NCBI RefSeq assembly: GCF_905220565.1
Contig: NC_059398.1
Location: forward strand, 17,691,210-17,755,209
DNA length: 64,000 bases
Reading direction: 5' to 3'
From: Melitaea cinxia
Taxonomy: Eukaryota; Arthropoda; Insecta; Lepidoptera; Nymphalidae
The position numbers and the translations under genes were made by a program. The notes beneath the pieces are model-generated. The model saw only the letters and a list, made by a program, of their open reading frames with translations, had not been told where the DNA came from and ran no database searches. Numbering within the stretch: position 1 is the first letter of the stretch; each line of letters opens with the position of its first letter. Of the stretch, positions 10,818 to 22,251 are shown piece by piece.

Positions 10818-11223
10818 CCATTTTGAGGCAAGCCGTTCAAAAACTATAAGCGTACATACGTTTTGGCGTTTCTTTTTTTATATTTGCAGAAGATAATACA
10901 GATTTAATACTTGACTACTAAACTTAACGTTTTGCCCCCACTAGGATATGAATCCTGAAGGTGGTGGGTGGTGGAAGGGATCTGGAATATACAGAATATC
11001 TTGCATATCACATACGCCTAGACCACGACCAATATCTGTATGGTATAAACAAATATTTGACAGTTCTTTTGACGTGAATTTCGATCAATAGAAACCACGT
11101 AAGATAAAGTTATTAATTCAGTTAACTAACGAACCTAAAAAGCAGTCTAAAGTATAATTGTAAATAGTGTAATCAAAGCATTATATAACTTGTGCTTGTT
11201 GGTCCTATTTTTTATAGAAATAA
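10818..11223. other. Unassigned stretch
   Basis: Nothing recognised. A short gtggtgggtggtgg-like low-complexity run occurs near 10960. Confidence 0.3.
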
Positions 11224-12062
11224 CTAGCTGACCCCGCAAACGTTGTTTGCCATATATTAACCCCCTTAATCCCCCCCCCCAGTAACTTAGGGGGATGAAA
11301 AATAGATGTTGTTCGATTCTCAGACCTACCCAATATGCACACAAAATTTCATGAAAATCGGTCAAGCCATTTCGGAGGAGTTTAACTACAATTTTAAGTG
11401 TCCACGTTTAAATTCTAGACATAAAATTACATTTGACATCCCAGCTACAAGGACAAAATTTTATAAAAACGCGTTTATTAACAGAAGTTGTGCCCAGTAC
11501 AATAATTTGTTTATAAATATTGACATTTTTCATCTCTCTCTCAATCAATTTAAATTGCATGTGATGAATGCGTTGATTTAATGTATCTTTGATGGATGTT
11601 ATGATATTCGTGATGTTCTTCTTAATTTGATGTTATTTTTTGATTTTAATTTAATTATGATTTTAATTTTAGCTTTGATCCTTGATTATTTGATTTGTGA
11701 TTTTTTAAACTGTATTTTTTTTTTTAATTTATTTGTTTCATAATGCCCGTAATGATTTTTGAATATCTTTATTGATTACTTTTTTTTTTTTCTCTCAATG
11801 ATTGCTAATCAATTTATAGTAATGTTTTTAGTATTATTATTATGTTTTTTGATATTGAACTATTGTTGTGAAGCATCTCTTCTGAACTTTGTCATATGTT
11901 CTTTTTTAATATTGGAAACTATTTTTGGTTAAGTGATACTATTGTGTTGTGTATTCCTGTATATTTTTATGTAATACCGTTTGTTTCCAAAATAAAGTAA
12001 AATAAATAAAATAAAATAAAAATAAAAATACAAAAACCGCGACACGAGAATTTTATATATTA
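11224..12062. mobile_element. 'ctagctgacc' element (family Dp) split by a LINE
   Basis: It begins aactagctgaccccgcaaac and runs through gaaaatcggtcaagccattt to about 11392. It resumes at about 12033 with gcgacacgagaattttatat. The uninterrupted relatives at 41650 and 60820 show that these two parts belong together. Confidence 0.55.
11393..12033 (+). mobile_element. LINE 3' fragment (C-terminus, 3' UTR and A-rich tail)
   Basis: The frame ending at 11581 reads RTKFYKNAFINRSCAQYNNL.. then ..LSLNQFKLHVMNALI and stops, a C-terminal end typical of Jockey/CR1-group LINEs. A T-rich 3' UTR follows, ending in AATAAAGTAAAATAAATAAA and a (AAAATA)n tail. All upstream domains are missing. It sits inside a Dp element. 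Confidence 0.65.
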
Positions 12063-12533
12063 GATTTAAATAATCATTAAATTTTATCTTAAAAATAAAT
12101 TAATAGCTTCTTCTTCTTCTTGATTAATGGCTATCAATGGTGCTAAATGAGCACAGATGATTTCGCCAATGTCACGTAGAAAAAATTAATAGCTAAGGCG
12201 TATTATTCGAAGCAGAGTTACATAAATGATAAAGATGTATAGATTTAGTGTCGCTACATTTCACGCAAGATTTTAGCAATTTTGTAATAAAAATACAGTT
12301 TATTTTTTTGAGAGATTGTGGTGTTTCTTGTCAGTTCTTCAAAATCAAAAAATTCTTCTCTACAGAGTCTATGTATACTAGTATATTTTTATTCATAAGA
12401 TGACGATCCGAAAGTGCTTTTGAAGCCTATTTGAAAAGCTATTTTGATTCTTCTGAACGTCGACACAGAGTTGCTCGTCCTACAAGTTAAGAGAGGCGTT
12501 TATTTGTACAAAATAGACAAAATAGAAAAAACG
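12063..12533. other. Mostly unassigned; possible old LINE 3' scrap
   Basis: Positions 12395-12450 (ccgaaagtgcttttgaagcc) resemble a LINE 3' end of the type at 18945 and 49935, but too weakly for a firm call. The rest is AT-rich with no signal. Confidence 0.3.
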
Positions 12534-12850
12534 CCGCGTTGGCGCAACGGTATAGCCATGGATTGTACCTATTGCGTTGGCGGTTGCGGGTTCGGTCCCC
12601 GCACATGACAAACATTTGTATTGGCCATACAGGTGTTTGTCGTGGTCTGGGTGTTTGTGCAGTCCTTGTGAGGTCCCGGAGTCGTCGGTCCCGGTCGTTA
12701 TCGTGTACACCTGATAGCGATCGTTACTCATAGTAGGGAATATATCCGCCAACCCGCATTGGAGCAGCGTGGTGGATTAAGCTCTGATCCTTTTCCTACA
12801 TGGAGAAAGAGGCCTATGCCCAGTAGTGGGATATTGCAGGCTGAAGCGAG
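12534..12850 (+). mobile_element. tRNA-headed SINE family A, complete copy
   Basis: The head has a pol III A-box-like ttggcgcaacgg (about 12538-12550) and B box ggttcggtcc (12589-12598). The body contains gtggtctgggtgtttgtgc and gatagcgatcgttactc. The tail is gaggcctatgcccagtagtg then gatattgcaggctgaagcg. The flanks both contain agacaaaat, a possible target duplication. It is not a tRNA gene: no cloverleaf 3' half. Confidence 0.8.
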
Positions 12851-13429
12851 ACAAAATTCAATATTCCGTTAACAGCAAAGTAGAGTGAAATAACCCACAG
12901 TAAAATATTGACATGAAACAAACACATGAAACATCTAAAATTCGATATCTGATAGCGAGTCCTCCGGGTAACAGCCGTGACTAACCGATGACTGATGTCG
13001 ATGCATAAATTATACTGTCGCTAATCGATGCGGCAAGTTTGGTAATTGGTCGAGATGTTTAGTTATAACACGAGTACCTATTAGTTGACTTAAAACATTC
13101 GGAACGATTCACTCAAACTTTAATTTACTATGGTATCCTGTTTATGACATAAACTGTAAATAAAATATAACTTTTTATGTGCCAAGAACGGTCAACCCTA
13201 TTTAATTGTCTATTAATTAAAAAATCACAGTGTGACAGCTTCTCATTATGATTAATTTATTAAAAAACGAATTGAATTTTAATTTGGAAAATAATTATTA
13301 TAAAAACTTCGTTTGTACTGTCGATGTTTTTTTTTTTTTTTTTTTAATTTCTTATCCAACTTATACTAAGATAACTTACATATATCGGATAACATAGCGG
13401 GTGGATGCAGCGCAAGACATGAATCTGAA
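12851..13429. other. Unassigned stretch
   Basis: No repeat family or coding signal recognised. A 19-nt poly(T) run lies near 13327. Confidence 0.35.
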
Positions 13430-13655
13430 AAAAAAGGAAAACACGATTAATAAACCTTCAAATTATTTAATTGTATTTGGTATTATTTATTATTAATGTG
13501 ATTTTATTATTGTTGTATTGTATTTTTCAAATTGTCGTGACTATCATTCATTTTTTTAGTTGTATTTGTGTTATAAGAATTGTTTAATTAGAATTGTTTT
13601 ATGGGTCAATTGTTACCAGAAATAAAGAAATGATTATTATTATTATTATTAAAAT
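13430..13655 (+). mobile_element. Possible LINE 3' UTR with (ATT)n tail
   Basis: An AT-rich stretch ends in gaaataaagaaatg followed by (ATT)n at 13632-13650. This is the form of a LINE 3' end, but no coding part is attached. Confidence 0.3.
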
Positions 13656-13897
13656 TCAAACAATAAAAATATTAATTATTGAAATTATTTACAACGAGAC
13701 ATTTACCATGTTTCTTTTCATTTCTCGTAAACAAGACATCTAAGTCGAAATATCGAGCTCCACAAAATAAAAATAAAAAACCTTGGTAAATATCCCGTTT
13801 TAAATAATTTTAGTAATAAAAACATTAGTTTGCAATATATTATATCTAATTTTTAAAATATTTGATTTTGATCTTACAGTATAATAATATAATTGAA

Positions 13898-13995
13898 CAT
13901 ACAAAGTCGTCTGTTCCTACGGTAGACAAGTTAATATTTGAATTTAGGTAACGACTGACTGATGCTTTTAATATAAATATTACATCAAGACTCAT
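13898..13995 (-). mobile_element. SINE family N, partial copy 2
   Basis: It shares cgtctgttcctacggtag and taacgactgactgatgc with the family, followed by aaatattacatca. The tRNA-like head is lost. Confidence 0.5.
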
Positions 13996-15194
13996 GACAA
14001 GAATCAATCACACAAAACTAAAATGGAAAACAGAGTCACTGTCAACTACGCCAACAGTCGAGAGGTTATCAGTGACTGTTTTTATTATTCTTTCTAACGC
14101 GCCTAAAAGCCATCAACATTTACACAGTTTTAGAGACTATATTTCCCATAAGAATCAAATTTACTTATAGGAGAAATATAATTTAAGCAAAAATTAATAT
14201 ACAACGGTAGGCAGCTTTAACTTACATCACTAAAGAAAAACAATGACTGATGGTAAAAGTAAAATATAGCATTGTGCGTTCGAGAAAGCATATGCCAATA
14301 CAATTAATTATTGACGTTATATGAACAACTGGAGTGGCCCAGAACTCTTGTGAGCGTAATTGACCACTTAGTTATCATAACCATCTTATAACGATTGCTA
14401 CTTTCATTGAGCAACTATCTCCCAACAGCATTGAAAGAGCATTTGAAATTAGGTAACTATCGTTTGCTAAAGGCCTTTGAAATTTTCAGGTACAACATGA
14501 CATTCGAGATCCAATCTAGTGATCCTTTATCGTAGCATCAAAGTGATGCTATTTCATACGTTACATTTATGAAATATTATAGTGATTGAGTATGAAAAGT
14601 ATGTCAAGGACTCGAAAGATTTGCTTGATATTTATTTAAAATTTTACTGACGTAGAAATCATAAGGAATGTACGGATTTAAAAAGATCCTTCTTACAATA
14701 CTTTTTTATTATTATTTTTTCTTCTCTATCGTGCAACATCCATGGGCTAACTGACGGATTTTTCTGTTACTGTTTTTATGTATATCATTTTTATATTATA
14801 TATAGTATCTTAATTCTTTTAAATACAATATTAGAAAGCTAATGAAACTGTTCAATTGACCCTTAGTATGGTAGTGAAGGTCAAGCGATCGCATATGCTA
14901 ACAAAGAAAAGAATGCATTGAATATTTACAATGAATTCCACATGTTAAAAAAAAAAACTAAGCACGACTTCGAGTATCTGTAAGAATTCAGACGCAGCCG
15001 TTAGCTCTCGAATTTTTCTGTAGAAATACGTTCTTATATCGAGGCAACTAAATCAAATGCCTATAGTAAAGGAATGTACATAAATACTTACCACGGTTAG
15101 GCAAATTACTTTTCTGTATGTAAGAAAATGTATGTAGAATAAATAAACTCCCAGTCCTCTGAGCTGATTCCCTGGGGGGATCTGATAATTTTGT
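13996..15194. other. Long unassigned stretch
   Basis: No gene or window-internal repeat is recognised. Long AT runs and scattered short frames only. Confidence 0.35.
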
Positions 15195-15312
15195 CTTATT
15201 GCAAATGAAAAAAAAAATACCGACTTCAATTACATCGACCGTAATACAACGTAACTAGACGAAAGAACAGTCAAGTAAATACGCGTTTTTAGAGACAACT
15301 CAAAAAACGATC
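15195..15312 (+). mobile_element. Family M, 5' fragment (copy 2)
   Basis: The first about 115 bp of the element: accgacttcaattacatcga (15219 on) and gtcaagtaaatacgcg, then broken where family B begins. Confidence 0.65.
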
Positions 15313-15319
15313 ATGTTCA

Positions 15320-15620
15320 TCATTCATCATCATCATCATCTCAGCCTATTACAGACCACTGCTGAACATAGGCCTCCACGAGTTCGCGCCAAAAATGGAG
15401 TGAACTCATGTGTTTTGCCCATAGTCACCACGCTGGGCAGGCGGGTTGGAGACCGCGGGGCTGGCTTTGTCGCACCAAAAACACTGCTGCTCGTCTTCGG
15501 CCTATATATTTCAAAGCCAACAGTTGGATGGTTATCCCGCCATCGGTCGGCTTTTTAAGTTCCAAGGTGGTAGTGGAACTGTGTTATCCCTTAGTCGCCT
15601 CTTACGACACCCAAAAGAAC
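15320..15620 (-). mobile_element. SINE-like family B, copy 2
   Basis: On plus it reads catcatcatcatctcagcc, accactgctgaacataggcc, ggctttgtcgcaccaaaa and cgcctcttacgacaccc: a near-complete inverted copy with the (ATC)n tail. Short frames through it are shadows of the repeat. Confidence 0.75.
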
Positions 15621-15884
15621 AAAAAACAAACACAAAAACACACAACAACAAAAAGACGAGAGACAAAAAGTTACGATGCAAATACTGAACTCCACTAAAC
15701 AACTCACCAACCAATAAATGTCAACAATGCTAAGCAATAGCTTCTTCTTCATATAGAAAAAAAAGTTAAATCGGAAGAGTTGGCTCTTCGACTACAATGC
15801 CTCATTGTGGGTTAGCCAATAATTTCTGTACAGGGTGTACGATCTTGGTGCTCTTCTACATAATGATATATAACCAAAAAGAAA

Positions 15885-16040
15885 GGAATATGCTTTAGAC
15901 CACACGACTGAAGTAAAACTTCTTCAGCTCAATACAGTAATATACGAAACGTAACTTTCTCTCTTTCTATCTTCACTAACTTATATCTCCCTCTCAACTT
16001 CCGTTTTCCTCGCCCGATCACACGTTTCCTTCAACTTTTA
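15885..16040 (-). mobile_element. Family G MITE-like element, copy 1
   Basis: It shares ttagaccacacgactgaagt, acgaaacgtaactttctctc and cgcccgatcacac with copies at 22487 and 35655. No coding capacity. Confidence 0.55.
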
Positions 16041-16544
16041 TTTCAACAAGAATCGAATACTTTTAGAAATATGAATATGTGTTCCAAGCGGGTATCGAAG
16101 CCATTGCCACAATAAAGGCAATCATACCCCTACCTACTACTACTAACATAACGAAAAAGTAAAAATTCATACACGCAAATCCATTTGAAAAACCTTTTTC
16201 CTAGACAGTCGAATGCAAAAGGCAGTTATTTCGAAACCAAGCATACATTTCCAGTTTATTTTTATGTGTACATACTGTATACATAGACCCTTTGGTTCGA
16301 TCGCTCTCTGAAGCGTGGAATTTGTAATTTTGGATTTCATAAACAAATTCAGTAAACCATGAAACGATCAAATGAATAGCCTACGAGTTAAAATTGCGTT
16401 GTACCTACCAATGTATTCTGAATGTATATTAGTGTATAACTTTAGAAACTAGGCGTTCTTTGCAATTTTTCTTTATATGTTATGTATATGGAGCTCGATA
16501 TTTCTACATTATTTATGTCTTGTTCACGAATATATATATTTTAA
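16041..16544. other. Unassigned stretch
   Basis: Nothing recognised; one short dyad gccattgcc..ggcaat lies near 16100. Confidence 0.3.
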
Positions 16545-16770
16545 CATACAGACTCGGTCATTTGTTCCTATGGTAAGCAACTTAATGCTTGTGTTATAGG
16601 TAACAGCCGACTGTTATAACATGTATTATATCTATGTATATTTATCAAAAAAAATATTTAATAAATATAAATACGAATATTACACCCAGACTCAGACGGA
16701 AATAGAACCAACGCGCAACTCGCGTAGCAGAAAGCAGGGCCACTACTAATTACGGCAACGAGCTAATCGA
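16545..16770 (-). mobile_element. SINE family N, most complete copy (3)
   Basis: On the minus strand the head reads attagctcgttgccgtaatt with the A-box region near 16765, then tgcgcgttggttctatttcc as the degenerate B box, then gtctgagtctgggtgtaat. The 3' part has agtcggctgttacctataac and gcttaccataggaacaaatg. This arrangement marks a tRNA-derived SINE distinct from family A. Confidence 0.65.
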
Positions 16771-17049
16771 TAATATTATATTGATTCAGTCAAAATAAGA
16801 AATGTGAATCTGAAACATAATGGTTACTTTGTATTGTTTTTCTTTGAAGTAATCCTGGCTTCTTTGATCAAAACATATGTATACTTTTTTTAATTATTAA
16901 AATGATATGCATATTGATAATTTTTAAAAGTTTCTTCACATTAGCTTTAATACATTTATTTATTTACTTAAACTTTTTACATAACTACGTAAAATATAAT
17001 AAAGAAAATGGCAGATTTAAAATTATGTCTTATCTTAGTAAATAGATAT

Positions 17050-17213
17050 TATTCTGCTAGCAGTGTCACGCGGTTTTACCCGCGTAATTCTAATCCCGTG
17101 GAAATTGTTAGGATAAAATGTCACCTACTTATGTGTTATTCTAGTTCTCCAGCTATCTGCATACCAAGTTTCAACAAAAATCACTCCAGTAATATTTCGT
17201 GAAAGAGTAACAA
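17050..17213. mobile_element. Helitron-like fragment beside a microsatellite
   Basis: It contains gtgtcacgcggttttaccc, ccccgtgg-like sequence and ccaagtttcaacaaaaatc, wording typical of the 'ctagc...' group in this window, and runs into (CATA)n. Boundaries are uncertain. Confidence 0.35.
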
Positions 17214-17291
17214 ACATACATACATACATACATACATACATACATACATACATACATACATACATACATACATACATACATACATACATAA
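17214..17291. repeat. (CATA)n microsatellite
   Basis: About 19 near-perfect tetranucleotide units. Confidence 0.95.
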
Positions 17292-17417
17292 ATCATCAGT
17301 AACTTTCGCATTTATTATATGTGCAGAAGTAGAATTATTAGGACAGTTACAATTTTAAAATACTTATAGGGTTCACTTGAATAAAGCTACTTTTAAGTTT
17401 TATTTATTTATAGTTAA

Positions 17418-17560
17418 CTAGCTACCCGTCCCGGCTTTGCACGGTTACGAAACCTATCAGTGTGCCTCTACTATATTATGTATGTATTACACATAAAACC
17501 TTCCTCTGGAATCACTATATTTACCAAAGAACTTCCTAAAGTATATCTGCCATTTCTCAG
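17418..17560 (-). mobile_element. Helitron-like family D fragment
   Basis: It begins aactagctacccgtcccgg then ctttgcacggttacg, the inverted form of the 3' end of this group. Confidence 0.4.
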
Positions 17561-17795
17561 TGGATTAGCATGACACATGAAACTCTAATACTCGTACTAT
17601 TACTCAGTATAATATTCACTTGATTTACGGTAAGATGGCGCTTAAAGTCAGAGTATGGTATGGTCATCTCGCAACTGAACATTATTATTAATATACATAT
17701 TATTATATAATTACAATGAAACAAATTAAAATAATGTAATTACTTGTATCTAATTTCGAATAATTGTAATAATATTTTTTATTATTATTATTATA

Positions 17796-17907
17796 ACGAG
17801 ATCGGTAAACAAGCGTACGGCTCATCACCTGATGGTAAGCGATTACCGTAGCTTATAGACGTCCGCAACACCAGAAGCATTGCAAGCGCGTTGCCGAACC
17901 GAGTCCG
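17796..17907 (-). mobile_element. Retroposon family C, copy 6 (3' part only)
   Basis: It holds ggtaaacaagcgtacggctc through gcaagcgcgttgccgaacc, then stops abruptly. Preceded on plus by (ATT)n. Confidence 0.7.
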
Positions 17908-18335
17908 CGAGTCAATACTGTGATAAAATTAGATATATTATCATCATATCATCATATAATAATATATCTGCGACATCTATCGCGCAATATACTAACTACG
18001 TAATTAGAGAAAAACTGACGTATGCTAACATCGCGCTATCAGAGTTATCAGAATGATTGAGTATATATACAAGAACCCGACAACAACCGTTGGGCCGTTA
18101 CACAACATCTGTCTGGTTGGAGGATCCTCCCTTTGCGATGGCGGACGAAGAAATTCACAAACTATACCATCGCACCCCCAAATATCTTTAATTCGTCGCT
18201 GAAATATAAATATAACAGAAAAAAAACTTGTTATAGCTTTCGGTCTTGACACATTCGTAAAAGAAATGAGATGTATAAAAATTACTTTTAAGCTAAAACA
18301 ATAGTTACACACTCCGTCGAATATAGTAAATCCCT
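17908..18335. other. Unassigned stretch with open frames on both strands
   Basis: The 18070-18200 part is less AT-rich (gatggcggacgaagaaattc) and open on the minus strand, but no motif, splice signal or repeat match supports a gene. Confidence 0.25.
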
Positions 18336-18512
18336 ACTAATATTATAAATATAAATGTAAGTTTGTTTGTTATGCTTTGACGCGAAAACTACTCAACCGA
18401 TCATCATGAAACTTTGTACACATATTCTTAGAAGCATTAGAAGTAATATAGGCTAGTTTTTATTTAAAAAAGCAATGCAAGCGAAACCGCGGGTAAAATC
18501 TATTTAATAATA
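18336..18512 (+). mobile_element. Helitron-like family D, complete-looking copy
   Basis: It starts ctactaatattataaatat, contains gcgaaaactactcaaccg and ttgtacacatattcttaga, and ends gcgaaaccgcgggtaaaatc. The copy at 42350 is the same subfamily inverted. Confidence 0.55.
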
Positions 18513-18944
18513 ATAATTTAAACACACAACTTCCACTCGACGTATCAGACAGGTCTCCCTCAACTGAATTTCATACCATTAATTAATTTAACAGTATCAA
18601 AATTAATAAAATAGATCAGCTTGCTAGCGCTCCGATTTAATCCTACGCTTATACTCGTACTCTGAAGGCTGCACTACAGGATTAAACGGGGTTTAGTAGC
18701 TACCAAGATAATGCAATTGATTTGGTTATAGAAGTAAAGTAGTTTTGTAGAGTTTAAAAAATGTTTTACACAGATTGGACGCGTTGAATGATGTATTTCA
18801 CTGAACTGTGAATGACAACAGTTCAGTATTCATAGCCATAGGTCTTTTCAAATGAAATTTAAAGACAGTTTTTTACGCCCGGCAGTGAGATGTTACAAGC
18901 TGAATCGTAAATAGTGCATTATATCGGTATAATAATCAAAATCA

Positions 18945-19115
18945 AAAATAACTTTATTCACATAGGCCCCAAGAGCACTTTCGAATCATTCATCATTTTA
19001 CAAATTAAAAATTTAAGGTGTTTATTATTTTGTAAAAGTAAAGCTATTACCAATTCGGAATGAAGATTCTACAGACAAGAATCGGCAAGAAACTTCGCAG
19101 TTACTCTTTTGAAAA
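18945..19115 (-). mobile_element. LINE 3' end, copy a
   Basis: The minus strand reads caaattcgga-like..tggtaatagctttac.., then cgaaagtgctcttggggcct and atgtgaataaagttattttt. The copy at 49935 on plus is the same family. Only the 3' UTR remains. Confidence 0.5.
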
Positions 19116-19198
19116 TAATATATAATATGCGAATATAAATGAATAGTATGTATGTAATGATAATATATAAATGATGCTTAGTTTACAGTTAACTCCTA

Positions 19199-19242
19199 CA
19201 AGAAGAAAGAGGCCTATGCCCAGCAGTGGAATATTACAGGCT
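19199..19242 (+). mobile_element. SINE family A, 3' tail only
   Basis: gaagaaagaggcctatgccc then cagtggaatattacaggct. It abuts family B tail-to-tail at 19246. Confidence 0.6.
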
Positions 19243-19245
19243 AAA

Positions 19246-19412
19246 GCGTTCATCACTCCAGCCTATCACAGTCCACTGCTGGACATAGGCCTCCCCAAGT
19301 TCGCGCCAAAAGTGGCGTGAACTCATGTGTGTTGCCCGTAGTCACCACGCTGGGCAGGCGGGTTGGTGACCGCAGGGCTGGCTTTGTCGCACCGAAGACG
19401 CTGCTGCCCGTA
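19246..19412 (-). mobile_element. SINE-like family B, 5' truncated (copy 3)
   Basis: It covers the tail and middle (ccactgctggacataggcct to gaagacgctgctgcccg) and then stops, consistent with 5' truncation on integration. Confidence 0.7.
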
Positions 19413-19587
19413 TTTGGTTTTTTTAATAAAATTCTTTTACTAAATATCTTCCATACAAGTCAATGGACTCTTTCATTACTTAGGACCTATTATATTACAA
19501 CGTAATGGTTTATAGCTATTTTAAATTAGAAAAACTTAAAAATACAACAAAAACGATACTTGGACTACGTCTTTCACTATAGTTAAT

Positions 19588-19775
19588 AACTAGCTACACC
19601 CTGCGGTTTCACACGCATTAATTTAAGGAAAAAAATAGCCTATACCCTTCTTCGGTATATGGGCTATCTAACACAAAAAAGATTTTTCAATCCGATCCAG
19701 TAATTCCTGAAATTAGCTTGTTTAAACAAACAAACGAACTTTTCAGTTTTGTAATATTATATTTAATAATATCAT
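19588..19775 (-). mobile_element. Helitron-like family D, third subfamily
   Basis: It runs from aactagctacaccctgcgg through atatgggctatctaacac and ctgaaattagcttgtttaaa to ttcagttttgtaatattata. Copies at 41008 and 61300 match. Confidence 0.5.
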
Positions 19776-20111
19776 CTCTGATTTAAAGATTATCATCGAG
19801 ACATTACCTCTAACACGTATGAGATAAACTCTTGAGCTCGAACACTACTTGATTAGGATGCGTGTTTCATCCACGACGATAACAAACGAGGCAGACGCCG
19901 TACCTAAATATAGTTATAAAGCCGCTACTAGACGTATATTGTGATTCGTTTAACATAAGTCACTAGCGACCTCTGTTCGTCCATATTTTTTTACATTTTA
20001 AGTAATCACCAACATATTATATACTAAAACGTTCTCCAAAATATTTTTCATCTTATGGTATAAGTTTTATTCCGATTAGTTTAGTAGATTTCGCAGTATA
20101 ACCGAACAAAA
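19776..20111. other. Unassigned stretch
   Basis: No signal recognised. Confidence 0.3.
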
Positions 20112-20293
20112 AACCGCGGGTTCGATCCCCGCACATGACAAACATTTGTATTGGCCATACAGGTGTTTGTCGTGGTCTGGGTGTTTGTGCAATCCTAGTG
20201 GGTCTCCCCACCGTGCCTTAGAGAGCACGTTAAGCCGTCGGTCAAAGTTGTTATCATGTACACCTGATAGCGATCGTTACTCATAGTAGGGAA
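20112..20293 (+). mobile_element. SINE family A, from the B box onward (copy 4)
   Basis: It starts at gcgggttcgatccccgcac (B box) and continues to gatagcgatcgttactcata; the tail is missing. Confidence 0.75.
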
Positions 20294-20602
20294 AAAAACC
20301 GAACAAAAAAACCGGCTTCCATTTATTAGTATAGATGCTAAACCAACGATCAACTTGATTTAATTTAATTATTATTAGGAATAAACTGTTTTTCGTAAAA
20401 TAATTTGTTTTCAATCTATGATGATATAATGCCGCTTACCCAACATGGAGATGAAGTAATACAGCCTATACGAAGAAATACAACCCTCAAGTTCCAAATG
20501 ATTGTATGGCCACTTGGACTCTATTCTGCCCTGCATATCTATATATATTTAAATATTCATATAAAATCAGCTTGACTCAAAATAATAATTTTACAGATTT
20601 TG

Positions 20603-20780
20603 AGGATAGATTGGCGCAGTAATCTGTGACTAAAAGTCACGGGCGCGGGTTCCATCATCGCTCATGACAAATTTTTGTGTAGAGATACAGATTTTTGGCG
20701 TAGGCACTTTAGGCGTATTTATATCAGTCTTGTGTGTGACTTTGAATCTCCTACATATATCTTATCCCATTAGAGACCGT
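20603..20780 (+). mobile_element. Old tRNA-headed SINE remnant
   Basis: An A-box-like gattggcgcagtaatc is followed by a degenerate B box (gcgggttccatcatc) and tcatgacaaatttttgtg, resembling a decayed family A head. The body is diverged. Confidence 0.4.
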
Positions 20781-20811
20781 TAAGTGTGATGCAATTTTCC
20801 AAATGAAATAT

Positions 20812-21072
20812 CTTTAGAATCGTTGTGATTTGAAATTCGATGCAACGAAAATGGGGCACGATAAAGAAACAAACACATAAATGTATAGGAGAGAATGAGA
20901 TAGAAGACATTACTGCACAAAGCGTTTAAGTGACGCGTTTTGCATGGCGCTTACGACCTTTATCACGAGACCGTGATCATCGTCGATAGAACAAATTGCA
21001 ACGGCCTTCCAACGACTTTTCAGAACTTTTACTTCTGCCATATGTGAATTGCACACATACACTTTTTTTATT
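20812..21072 (+). mobile_element. Family H MITE-like element, copy 2
   Basis: It begins agaatcgttgtgatttgaaa and ends with gccatatgtgaattgcacac plus acttttttta. It shares both ends with the copy at 39688. Confidence 0.6.
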
Positions 21073-21124
21073 CAATTCGAAATACCCCAATAACAAAGAA
21101 ACATAATAATAATTATATTGCATA

Positions 21125-21547
21125 TAATTGTGTTTGCAAGCAAACGAAGAAAAATCGACTTCAATTATATCGACAAGTAATACAACGTAGGTAGACGAAA
21201 AAATTGTCAAGTAAATAATGTAACGCATTATCAAAGATTACTCCAAAAGTTGTAATCAGATCTCGATAAAATTTAAATATAATCAAAAATCATCAAAATC
21301 GGTACAACCCGTAATAAGTTATGCGGACCGAGAGTTTTCAAGAGTTTTCCTCGATTTCTCTGGGATCCCATCATTAGATCCTGGTTTCCTTATCACGCTA
21401 CCAAACTAGGGATATAGGGATCTCCTTTCCAACAAAACAAAATTTATCAAAATCGGTGCATAAACGACGGAGTTATCTCCGAACATACATAAAAAAAATA
21501 TACGGTCGAAATGAGTAACCTCCTCCTTTTTTGAAGTCGGTTAAAAA
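21125..21547 (+). mobile_element. Family M, full-length copy 3
   Basis: It runs from ttgtgtttgcaagcaaacg and tcgacttcaattatatcga to cctcctccttttttgaagtc then ggtt. The inverted ends are intact apart from one change in the left arm. Confidence 0.75.
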
Positions 21548-22023
21548 CGAGCAAACGTTCCCTACATCTACCATTAGAATGGATACATATTGTTTTCTAA
21601 AAGTATTACAGTGAATGCAGCGCTGTAAAAGTACCCTCCAACATACATCTTTCCTTAATGTAAACCATAAATCTTTGATACCGAGTCTAAATAACACAAT
21701 GCACTACTCGTGATATCATAATATTACTGACATCTCATGTACAATATGCAAGGTTTAATATCATAATGTGTGTACATTTCTTAAAAATATTTTTTTAATC
21801 TTATGATATTTTATCGTAATTAACAATTAATTTAAATACAAATCTGCTGTAAATAAAAAGGAATATACCCCGAATCACCAGAATATTTTATAGCCGGTTG
21901 ACATTGTGATAGAGCATGCATATACAAGAACCTTCAACATGAGGGTCATTAGATATCTTCTAATTAAATCTCAATAACTTTTATGATACATCGCTCTGGT
22001 GTACAAATAATCCAGTCTATTTG
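21548..22023. other. Unassigned stretch
   Basis: No coding or repeat signal recognised. Confidence 0.3.
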
Positions 22024-22220
22024 TTTGTGTGTCTCCATGCCGTGTCTCGGAGAGCACGTTAAGCTGTCAGTCGGATGTTATCATAAATAACTGATAGCGA
22101 TCGTTACTCATAGCATATATCGCCAACCCGCAGTGGTATAGTGCGGTGAGTTACGCTTCGACCCTCTCCTATATGAAGAAAGAGGCCTATGCCCAGCAGT
22201 GGAATAGGACATGCTGAATC
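22024..22220 (+). mobile_element. SINE family A, body and tail (copy 5)
   Basis: It contains cggagagcacgttaagctg, gatagcgatcgttactcata and gaggcctatgcccagcagtg. The head is missing here; a piece of family A body lies just downstream in the inverted repeat at 22252. Confidence 0.7.
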
Positions 22221-22251
22221 AAATCGAAACATGACATTCATTTTTAGACCA

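Noticed and set aside
12534..12605. Possible tRNA gene (A and B boxes)
   Set aside because: No acceptor-stem closure or 3' half of a cloverleaf; the B box is followed by SINE body sequence.
12480..12752. Frames on both strands at the SINE A copy
   Set aside because: They are translations of SINE A and recur at 25058, 43163 and 59110; non-coding.
15313..15698. Three overlapping plus-strand frames
   Set aside because: All fall in the family B repeat; similar frames recur at 33087, 39476 and 56042 for the same reason.
17214..17291. Regular short repeats that might suggest a CRISPR array
   Set aside because: A simple tetranucleotide microsatellite without spacers, in a eukaryotic genome.
18025..18312. 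95-residue minus frame
   Set aside because: AT-rich ends, no domain, no splice context; too weak to list as a gene.
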